Origin: JAWWPG01 sp033850885
GTDB taxonomy: Bacteria; Actinomycetota; Actinomycetes; Propionibacteriales; Nocardioidaceae
Length of the DNA stretch: 19,028 nucleotides
Assembly (NCBI GenBank): GCA_033850885.1
Contig: JAWWPG010000044.1
Coordinates: 1-19,028 of the forward strand
Reading direction: 5' to 3'
Under the pieces are notes generated by a model. The model made no database searches and was not told the DNA's origin. It saw only the letters and a program-made list of their open reading frames with translations. The position numbers were made by a program, and so were the translations under genes. Positions 13,652 to 19,028 of this stretch are shown piece by piece (positions within the stretch are counted from its first letter, which is position 1; every line of letters starts with the position of its first letter).

Positions 13652-14836
13652 TTACCGGGTTTCCTTCGGCGGATCCGCGGCTGGGCGTCCGACGATGGGG
13701 GCACTTTTCACGATGGTGTCCTGTGCCCATCTCTCGCTGAAGCCCGCGAGGAACGCCAACGCGGCAAAGAAGAGTCGTTCTTTTGAAGGGTCGGGGGGAA
13801 CCGCGATCGGGACGAGTCCTCCTTGGACGAAGACGTAGAGCGCCAGGCCGAAGACGGCGCCGATCAGGGGCCGGAACCCGCCTGCGAGCAGGGTGACCAG
13901 GTGACCTTGTTCACTGTCGATCACCAACCGCTGGCCCCTTGTGATCCGAGTCATCACGCTGACGATCGCCCCGACGGCGCCGCTGGCGAAGCAGACCCGG
14001 ACAACCTCGGGGGGAGCTCCGACGATGGACATCGCGTCCGCGGCCTCGATGAGGATGATGCCTCCGATAGCCCCAAGGGGAAGCCCCAGGAGATACCAGC
14101 GCAACGACGCCTTCCGCGCCGCGTCCCTGGTGAACGCGTCGAGGCGGTTGAGCTCGGTGCCGGCCGACTTCAAGGCGGCGTCGACTCGTTTGCGTCGTTC
14201 GCTCGCCGGCAGCGGGTCACGTCGTTGGTGAGCCGGGCTACCGGTCGCATCCAACACACCCAGGAGATACACCAGAATGGCGAACAGCATTTCGACCAGG
14301 ACTTTGCGGGAGCGGCCCCCAAGTATCAGGCCTGACTGCCGCTCCATGGCTCTGCATCGCCAGATCGCCGCCTCGAACTCAGGCTGGACGTTGACAGCGT
14401 CAAGCCCGTCGTATCGGATCCTGATCCTGCGGAGCTGGGTAACCCGGGCACCCAGCCCCTTTGGCTCTACGATCACCGCCCCGGCGTGAATATTCCTCGC
14501 GAAGTACGTGTCCCTGAGGCGGCCGTTCTCCTTCTGGAACCGCTTGCGCAACTCGTCATAGTTGGGGCGGCCGGTGGCTTGAAAGGCGGCGATTAACTCG
14601 TCGAGTGAGGGCGTTTGAGTAGCGTCAGTGGGTTCGCGCCCGAGGATTCTGCGCGACCGTCTGAAGATCCGCGACGGACGATCTTCCTGGCGGTACGCGG
14701 GAGCGCGCGCCGGCGCGACCGGGTTCCGGTCCTGAGGCTTCGTCGATCGCGGATATTCGCGGGCCTCTGAAGGGTCGACCCGTGGTGGCAGAGTCGGCTC
14801 CGCCTCGTGAGCCGCGTCGTCCTCGCCGGCGGACAC
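13652..14836 (-). CDS. Unknown membrane protein, about five TM, long cytosolic N-terminus
   Basis: A 394-aa protein. The first 70 residues are Pro/Arg-rich and probably disordered, followed by a soluble segment (about 75-175) with charged helices. One helix lies near 180-197, then an amphipathic linker, then helices near 250-270, 283-301, 325-348 and 360-381. The end has G-G-F-R-P-L-I-G-A-V-F-G-L-A-L-Y and F-F-A-A-L-A-F-L-A-G-F-S-E-R-W-A-Q-D, a pattern I have seen in unnamed actinobacterial membrane proteins. Start is GTG 14836, six bases after AGGAGGG; an ATG at 14841 is out of frame. It is divergent from the BON gene. No function is assigned. Confidence 0.8.
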   Translation of the reverse strand: MSAGEDDAAHEAEPTLPPRVDPSEAREYPRSTKPQDRNPVAPARAPAYRQEDRPSRIFRRSRRILGREPTDATQTPSLDELIAAFQATGRPNYDELRKRFQKENGRLRDTYFARNIHAGAVIVEPKGLGARVTQLRRIRIRYDGLDAVNVQPEFEAAIWRCRAMERQSGLILGGRSRKVLVEMLFAILVYLLGVLDATGSPAHQRRDPLPASERRKRVDAALKSAGTELNRLDAFTRDAARKASLRWYLLGLPLGAIGGIILIEAADAMSIVGAPPEVVRVCFASGAVGAIVSVMTRITRGQRLVIDSEQGHLVTLLAGGFRPLIGAVFGLALYVFVQGGLVPIAVPPDPSKERLFFAALAFLAGFSERWAQDTIVKSAPIVGRPAADPPKETR

Positions 14837-15266
14837 GACATACCCTCCTCTCGAGAACGACCGTTACGCGATCACCCTTGAGTCGCACGTTGACGACGCC
14901 AAAAACGAACAGGCCGGCGATCCTCCTGCGGCTGCTTGGGTGCACGCCGAATCGCTTCCTTCGGTTGATGAAGCGCGGAGGCTGCAACGGCGCCATTTTT
15001 CGCGGTTTTGACGTGATCCTAGTTTGTGCTGTCCAGATCGTAAAGATCATGGCAAATCGACACCGACAGGTATCGAGCCCGTCATGCCCCCCACATCGGC
15101 GCGGTGACAACCATCTCCCCGGTGGCCGGGTCAAGGCCACGGGCCAGCAGGTGCTGTTGCTTTACGTCGGGCTGGCCAGCGGGCGGGGGCCATTTCGGAA
15201 CTGGTCCTGAGTATTGGGGGACCTACGGCCCGACAGCGCACCAGCGGGCGAGGCGACCGTCAAGTC
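14837..15266. other. Divergent intergenic region
   Basis: 430 bases between the unknown membrane protein gene (minus) and the BON gene (plus). It includes an AT-richer segment (about 14990-15060) that could hold the leftward promoter, and the DosR-like box at 15215-15234. No gene is supported. Confidence 0.5.
15215..15234 (+). promoter_or_regulatory. DosR/DevR-like box upstream of BON gene
   Basis: The core GGGACCTACGGCCC (15218-15231), with flanks, agrees with 15 of 20 positions of the mycobacterial DosR consensus as I recall it (TTSGGGACTWWAGTCCCSAA). It is centred about 43 bases before the ATG at 15267. Since that ATG lacks a ribosome site, transcription may begin at the ATG itself (leaderless), which would place the box near -43, the usual position for DosR activation. 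Confidence 0.5.
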
Positions 15267-15597
15267 ATGACACAGACACCACATCGAACGGACCACGAGC
15301 TGAAGGCGGCGATCATCGAGGACCTCGACTGGACACCCCGAGTGAATGAAGATCGGATTGGAGTGTCCGTCACCGACCGCGGCATAACCCTCTCAGGAGA
15401 GGTGCGCAGCCACCCCTGAGAAGGTGGCTGCGTTACGGGCAGCGCAACGTGTCGTGGGCGTGACTGCGGTGGCTGACGAGATCGTCGTGCGGCAGGAACT
15501 GGCGGCTACCTCGACGCCGACCCCGCAGGCGACGCAGCTGATGCCCTGGATCACGCCTCGCCGGCTCTTGGTCATGCTCTGTCTGACGAACCCCTGA
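15267..15597 (+). pseudogene. BON-domain protein, frameshifted
   Basis: From ATG 15267 the frame reads D-L-D-W-T-P-R-V-N-E-D-R-I-G-V-S-V, then G-I-T-L-S-G-E-V-R-S-H-P, and hits TGA at 15417-15419 after 50 residues. In the frame beginning at 15415 the sequence continues as E-K-V-A-A-L-R-A-A-Q-R-V-V-G-V-T-A-V-A-D-E-I-V-V-R, exactly the second half of a BON domain, and ends at TGA 15597. One C too many in the CCCC run at 15413-15416 explains the break. BON proteins bind membranes or small ligands, and in actinobacterial stress clusters often have two or three domains. Here only one is recognisable, and the tail after V-V-R-Q-E-L is unlike it. A sequencing error is possible. Confidence 0.7.
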
Positions 15598-15618
15598 ATC
15601 CCGCGACTACGGGGTCGG

Positions 15619-15641
15619 GCGACCTCAGCCTGCGAGGTCGC
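15619..15641 (+). terminator. Hairpin after the BON pseudogene
   Basis: GCGACCTC (15619-15626) and GAGGTCGC (15634-15641) form a perfect 8-bp stem with a 7-base loop, 22 bases after the stop at 15597. There is no T-run, so it is a candidate. Confidence 0.4.
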
Positions 15642-15739
15642 TGCGGATCAGCTCCTCGGCCGTTGGCCGCGGAGGCCCCAGGCTTGGACGGCTCAAACTA
15701 GAGGGTGAGTGTTAACCCGTGCCCCGTGAGCGGTCCTTA

Positions 15740-15757
15740 GGGCACTCGTAGGTGCCC
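15740..15757. promoter_or_regulatory. Palindrome GGGCAC-N6-GTGCCC
   Basis: A perfect 6-bp inverted repeat with a 6-base centre (TCGTAG) lies about 370 bases upstream of the PPOX start. It could be an operator or part of a terminator for the upstream unit. The overlapping sequence GGTCCTTAGGGCAC (15732-15745) also weakly resembles the DosR-like motif (9 of 14). Confidence 0.3.
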
Positions 15758-16108
15758 GTTCCAGGTCGCAAGCGCCGTGCCGGTGAACGTAAATACATTC
15801 CCTTTCGTGTGTTGACGACCGAGGCTAACCCGGTCAGGTTCAAGCGTGAGTGTGCACATGTCCCCTGTTGACGGAGCCGGGGAGCGTCACTGGGTGGGCA
15901 TATCGCCGGCAGCAGGACGGTGACCGAACGGCGGGGGCATGACGCGGCCGCTTCAGGCGGTGTGGTGCACCGCTGGGTGGTCGCGTCCGAGCGATTGGCA
16001 ACGCCACGACTCATCAACGGAGGTCTACGCTGGCTTCGTCATGGTCGGGGACCCAGCGGTGAATTGCGCCCAGCGCACCGCCCCACCTTGTCACGCGGGG
16101 CGGGTCTG

Positions 16109-16555
16109 ATGCCGAGCCTTGCCGATTTCGCCCAGCTGGTGCCGCTTGACCATGGTCTGTGCGTGGTCGTCACGCGCCGCGCTGACCTGACGCCGCACAT
16201 CTCGGTGGTGAACGCGGGGGTGCTGCGGCACCCGTCAACCGGCGTAGAGTCCGTTGCCTTCGTGTCGGTGAGTCGGACCCGCAAGCTGGTCAACCTAAGG
16301 GCTGATCCCACGATCGCGGTGGTGATCCGCGCCGGATGGCAATGGGTCTCGGTGGAGGGTCGAGCCTCGGTGATCGGTCCCGACGACCCCGAACCCGGCA
16401 TAGACCAAGAGCGCCTACGCCGACTGCTGCGGGAGATCTTCAGCGCCGCCGGCGGGACGCACGAGAATTGGGAGGAGTTCGATCTCACCATGAAGCGCGA
16501 GCGACGGACAGCCATCTTCGTCACTCCTCGGTCCGTCATCTCTTCCTTGCAGTGA
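16109..16555 (+). CDS. PPOX-class F420-/flavin-dependent oxidoreductase
   Basis: A 148-aa split-barrel protein of the pyridoxamine-5'-phosphate-oxidase-like superfamily. It opens with F-A-Q-L-V-P-L-D-H-G-L-C-V-V-V-T-R-R and continues S-V-V-N-A-G-V-L-R-H-P. Later motifs are R-K-L-V-N-L-R-A-D-P and A-G-W-Q-W-V-S-V-E-G-R-A. The C-terminal half has L-L-R-E-I-F-S-A-A-G-G-T-H-E-N-W and E-R-R-T-A-I-F-V-T-P. This is the pattern of TIGR03618-type F420-dependent enzymes, which reduce or oxidise small substrates with F420 or flavin. I choose ATG 16109 because family members begin just before this motif; the 63 residues added by an earlier in-frame start at 15920 are Arg-rich and look non-coding. The ribosome site is weak. 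Substrate unknown. Confidence 0.88.
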   Translation: MPSLADFAQLVPLDHGLCVVVTRRADLTPHISVVNAGVLRHPSTGVESVAFVSVSRTRKLVNLRADPTIAVVIRAGWQWVSVEGRASVIGPDDPEPGIDQERLRRLLREIFSAAGGTHENWEEFDLTMKRERRTAIFVTPRSVISSLQ

Positions 16556-16751
16556 GGCCGTTGCCGGTTGCTCGGCTCAACCCGACACGGCCAGCCTTGG
16601 CGAAGGCCGTGATGCGGCCGGCCGGCGGCGAGGTGACGCGTCGGGCGCGGTCATCAGAGTCGGATCGTCGGAAGCCGGAAGCGGGACACGGTTCGGGGCA
16701 GAATCTGATCTGTAGTACCCCAACACGGCTGCTCTCGGTGGAGGGGGGACT

Positions 16752-17195
16752 TTGAGGCTCGAGCCGTTGTACCGGGTCCGCTTCACCTATCCCGAGGGCT
16801 GGAAGGTCGGTCTCGAGGGCGGGTGGGAACAGCACCTCTTTTTCGCCGAGGGCCGCTGCGAGGGCTCGATCAGTGGCCGTTTCCGTGGCGCGAACTTCCC
16901 GCTTCGTCGGACCGCCGAAGGCCCGTTCCTCCCGGACTTCCGAGCCGTCATCGAAACCGTCGACGACGCGACCATCATGGTCTGGTTGCAGGGATATGGC
17001 CGCGCGCATCCACCCGGGCGCCGACAGATCGTCGGGTCCGTCTACCACCTCAGCGACAGCGACCGCTACCGCCGCCTCAACGACGTGGTGTGTGTCTGCG
17101 TGGGCGAAGTCCGGGCCCCAGTCGATCCTGATCGGCAGAGTTCCGACCTCGTCATCGACGTGGCTGAACTCGTCTGGGAACCCATCTCCCAGTGA
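16752..17195 (+). CDS. DUF3237 (UPF0311) family protein
   Basis: A 147-aa soluble beta-rich protein starting at TTG 16752 after GGAGGGGGGAC. It has the DUF3237 pattern: L-E-P-L-Y-R-V-R-F-T-Y, then A-E-G-R-C-E-G-S-I-S-G-R-F-R-G-A-N, G-P-F-L-P-D-F-R-A-V-I-E-T, G-R-R-Q-I-V-G-S-V-Y-H-L and L-N-D-V-V-C-V-C-V-G-E-V. Biochemical function is unknown for the family; lipocalin-like ligand binding has been suggested for related folds. It lies 196 bases after the PPOX gene on the same strand, so the two may share a transcript, and a hairpin follows its stop. Confidence 0.85.
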   Translation: MRLEPLYRVRFTYPEGWKVGLEGGWEQHLFFAEGRCEGSISGRFRGANFPLRRTAEGPFLPDFRAVIETVDDATIMVWLQGYGRAHPPGRRQIVGSVYHLSDSDRYRRLNDVVCVCVGEVRAPVDPDRQSSDLVIDVAELVWEPISQ

Positions 17196-17398
17196 CGACG
17201 GTCCCGCGGATCAGCCGACGGCATCCCGCGCAGGCGCGGGCATGGGCCCCAAGGGCACCCCCAAGAACCACAGATAAAGCGTCACAATGATCACGCTAAA
17301 CCCTCATCCGCCCGACGGCGGCACTCAGGCCGGCGGCCCTTGGGCGCGTCTAAGTGGCGGTGTTGGGCGAAGGGACTGTGGGGCGGTCGCGAGCCGTG
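17196..17398. other. Intergenic DNA after DUF3237 gene
   Basis: Apart from the hairpin at 17225-17240 nothing is evident. A GTG-start frame at 17354 on the plus strand overlaps the integrase remnant and lacks a domain. Confidence 0.4.
17225..17240 (+). terminator. GC hairpin after DUF3237 gene
   Basis: CCCGCGCAGGCGCGGG is a self-complementary 6-7 bp stem with a tiny loop, 30 bases after the stop at 17195. It has no T-run; a plausible terminator. Confidence 0.45.
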
Positions 17399-17545
17399 TT
17401 AGACGCCGGCGACGTAGGCGGTCAGGAAGTGGACGCCATGTCGGTCAAGGTTGCCGCGGGCTCGGTCATAGTGTTCGGTGGAGCGTGGGTCGGCGTGTCG
17501 GGCCTCGACACGGGCTGGGACGGCAACAAGCGTCGTGCGGGACAT
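17399..17545 (-). pseudogene. Tyrosine recombinase/integrase C-terminal remnant
   Basis: From ATG 17545 the 48-codon frame contains ARHADPRSTEHYDRARGNLD, then R-H-G-V-H-F-L-T-A-Y-V-A-G-V and TAA at 17399. Actinobacterial site-specific integrases end with G-H-A-D-P-R-T-T-R-R-Y-D-R-A-R-x-x-L-D-R and A-A-Y-V-A-G. H17 and the nucleophile Y26 would be the last catalytic residues of that enzyme. The rest of the integrase (the Arg-His-Arg boxes) is absent upstream, so this is a relic of an integrative element. It ends about 230 bases before the aldo/keto reductase. I see no tRNA next to it. Confidence 0.6.
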
Positions 17546-17775
17546 GCTCACCTCACGCGGCGATGTTCGACAGCTCCATCCTCGCTCGCCGCCCACACGG
17601 CGAGGCGCTCGGAAGGACCGAAGCTATCCCAGGCAGCAGTGCTGGATGAGTCCGCTGGCGGCAGATAGACGCACCTTGCTGCCTTCGGAACATGGTCGGC
17701 GTGGTGGGTCGCCCGTGGGCGTAGACTGCGGTCGCCGCGGACTGTGAGCATGCGTCTGGTTGGGAGGAGTGGCCG
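17546..17775. other. Upstream region of aldo/keto reductase
   Basis: No gene evident. The sequence TAGACT (17722-17727) could be a -10 element of the downstream gene; no convincing -35 is visible. Confidence 0.3.
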
Positions 17776-18753
17776 ATGCGGCGGCGCAGGCTGGGAGCGA
17801 CCGGGATCGAACTGTCGGTGATCGGTCTGGGTGGAGCCTGGGTGGGCCACGACCCCCAGGACCCGGCAGGTGTGGGCCGGGCTCAGGCGGTCATCGCGGC
17901 CGCGGAGGAGTCGGGGGTGAACTGGATCGACACCTCGGAGAACTACTTCGACACCGGCAACGAGGCTGTCATCGGGGCCGCGCTGCGGTCGATGACGGAC
18001 TCCTTCTTGGTCTGTTCGAAGGTTGCCCCGACGGCGCTCAAGAGTGGTGGCGCCAGTGGCTTCCGACCCGAGCAGGTGCGTCGCGCCTGTATCGACAGTC
18101 TGGCGCGCCTGGGCCGAGATCACCTAGACCTCTACTTGTTGCATTGGCCGGACCGCACCGGCGAGGTGCCGCTGGCCGACACCTGGGGCGCGATGGCGGA
18201 TCTCGTCGACGACGGGCATGTGCGCGCCATCGGCTTGTCGAACTACGACCAGGAGCAGATCGCTGACTGCCACACGACCCGTCGGGTCGACGTAATCCAG
18301 ACGGGGCTCAGCGTGGTCGACTATCTCGGCGATCGGGAAATGATCGCCTGGTGCGGGAGCGAGGGCATCGCGGTGACGATCTATGAGCCCTTGGCCAACG
18401 GCCTGCTGACCGACGTACCGTTCCATGAGGTACGAGACCGTTGGGCGAGCTCGCCTTGGCAGGACGTCACCGTGTACCCAGAGCTGATATGCCTGGAGAA
18501 CGCCGAGCCGATGCAACGCGTCACCGACGGCCTCCGGACCATCGCCCAACAGCTGAACCTCACCATCGCCCACGTGGCTCTTGCCTGGGTGCTGGCCCAG
18601 CCCGGCGTCTCCTCGGCCCTGGTCGGATCGTCGAACCCCGACCGGGTCCGATCCAACGCGACGGCCGGGGATCTGCTCCTATCTGAGGACGCCCTGCAGA
18701 AGATCGACCACGAGCTGATTCCCCTCACCGCGCAGTTCGCTCCACGCAACTGA
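17776..18753 (+). CDS. Aldo/keto reductase
   Basis: A 325-aa NADPH-dependent aldo/keto reductase with an (alpha/beta)8 barrel. It starts R-R-R-L-G-A-T-G-I-E-L-S-V-I-G-L-G-G. The catalytic tetrad is complete: D52 and Y57 in W-I-D-T-S-E-N-Y, K82 in V-C-S-K-V, H123 in L-Y-L-L-H-W-P-D. Cofactor motifs G-L-S-N-Y near 175 and V-G-S-S-N-P-D-R-V-R-S-N near 286 are present. Typical activity is reduction of aldehydes and ketones; the substrate is unknown. ATG 17776 follows GGGAGGAG. It is monocistronic. It may share a carbonyl-detoxification or redox role with the alcohol dehydrogenase upstream. Confidence 0.93.
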   Translation: MRRRRLGATGIELSVIGLGGAWVGHDPQDPAGVGRAQAVIAAAEESGVNWIDTSENYFDTGNEAVIGAALRSMTDSFLVCSKVAPTALKSGGASGFRPEQVRRACIDSLARLGRDHLDLYLLHWPDRTGEVPLADTWGAMADLVDDGHVRAIGLSNYDQEQIADCHTTRRVDVIQTGLSVVDYLGDREMIAWCGSEGIAVTIYEPLANGLLTDVPFHEVRDRWASSPWQDVTVYPELICLENAEPMQRVTDGLRTIAQQLNLTIAHVALAWVLAQPGVSSALVGSSNPDRVRSNATAGDLLLSEDALQKIDHELIPLTAQFAPRN

Positions 18754-18902
18754 CCCAGACCCACGCCCAGCACCCGCCCGAGCCGAATCGGTGGCCCGTC
18801 TCGAACAGGCGGGGCGACCGTCGGTGGACCTCGGAGGCTCGCGATTCGCTTCGCCACACCGCCGACGAGGTTCGATCGCGGGGGAATGTTAGGTTTCTTG
18901 TG
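18754..18902. other. Short non-coding stretch before the IS end
   Basis: 150 bases with no gene, repeat or strong hairpin visible. Confidence 0.4.
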
Positions 18903-19028
18903 GGGCAAGTCCCTTGGAGTGGTGTAGATCTTCCGCGTGGATCGTTGCGGTGGGATCAGGCTATGCGGTCTGGGCTGTGGGTGTCTGCGTCACCTCCTGG
19001 GTGGGTGTGGGCTCGATGGTCAGGATGG
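18903..19028 (-). mobile_element. Probable insertion-sequence end (IS256-like), cut by window edge
   Basis: GGGCAAGTCCCTTGGAGTGG (18903-18922) followed by TGTAGATC resembles the CAAGTCCC...AGTGGTGTA terminus of IS256-type elements common in actinobacteria; this is recalled from memory, not searched. On the minus strand an open frame entering from the window edge reads ILTIEPTPTQEVTQTPTAQT and stops at TAG 18961-18963, consistent with a transposase tail. The element would continue beyond the window. Confidence 0.4.

Larger units (their letters stand above)
15598..16108. other. Intergenic region with hairpin and palindrome
   Basis: Holds the hairpin at 15619-15641 and the palindrome at 15740-15757 (both listed), then an AT-richer patch at 15785-15820 containing TTGACG. 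No gene is supported. In-frame extension of the PPOX gene back to 15920 is possible but unlike its family. Confidence 0.45.

Noticed and set aside
12103..13704. 533-codon open frame on the minus strand
   Set aside because: It lies antisense to the well-supported GH15 gene, has no recognisable domain, and is the usual high-GC shadow of the coding frame.
15920..16108. In-frame N-terminal extension of the PPOX protein
   Set aside because: Family members start just before the L-A-D-F-A-Q-L-V-P motif. The extra 63 residues are Arg-rich and unlike a signal peptide or domain.
16041..16109. 22-aa frame whose TGA overlaps the PPOX ATG (TGATG)
   Set aside because: A leader peptide was considered, but the nearest GGAGG is about 18 bases upstream of its ATG, too far, and the translation is unremarkable.
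1..19028. CRISPR array, tRNA, rRNA or riboswitch
   Set aside because: I looked for regularly spaced repeats, cloverleaf-like arms and known leader motifs and found none that I could support.

Overview
The window is high-GC DNA with actinobacterial features: GTG and TTG starts, strong AGGAGG-type ribosome sites, F420/PPOX-type and DUF3237 proteins, and a GH15 enzyme of the trehalase/glucoamylase type. I would not name a genus. It reads as an accessory stress/redox island flanked and littered by mobile-element debris. An IS3-family transposase end lies at the left edge. An IS3 OrfA remnant sits in the middle, a tyrosine-recombinase remnant near the right side, and a probable IS256-like end at the right edge.

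Layout. 1-750 holds the IS3 end, a broken alpha/beta-hydrolase C-terminus and an orphan palindrome. 750-5200 holds three multi-pass membrane proteins, two of them clearly DUF4386-like. The third of these is the last gene of a translationally coupled SRPBCC - TetR - DUF4386 operon. That operon's promoter carries two matching 19-bp palindromes, best explained as operators of its own TetR protein. 5200-5960 is decayed DNA with a frameshifted helix-turn-helix fragment. 5964-7770 (minus strand) is a tightly overlapping three-gene operon: a 54-aa single-TM protein, a short cytochrome b (four haem-ligand histidines, b6-like spacing in helix D), and a cysteine-free two-TM protein with a large extracytoplasmic domain. 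No Rieske protein or cytochrome c is encoded nearby.

8191-18753 is mainly metabolic. It holds a succinate/acetyl-CoA:CoA transferase, a zinc alcohol dehydrogenase, a GH15 glycosidase, an unknown membrane protein, a frameshifted BON-domain gene, a PPOX-class F420/flavin oxidoreductase, a DUF3237 protein and an aldo/keto reductase. This set resembles the hypoxia/dormancy clusters controlled by DosR/DevR-type regulators in other actinobacteria. Sequences close to the DosR box (GGGACCTWCGGCMC) occur upstream of the BON gene and of the alcohol dehydrogenase, and a truncated one lies upstream of the cytochrome b operon beside an IS3 remnant.

Inferred integration: fermentative redox balancing (CoA transferase, alcohol dehydrogenase, aldo/keto reductase), carbohydrate mobilisation (GH15) and an alternative membrane electron-transfer module, possibly switched on by low oxygen or nitric oxide. 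No regulator of the DosR family is encoded here. The most novel-looking item is the cytochrome b three-gene module with its cysteine-free partner protein.
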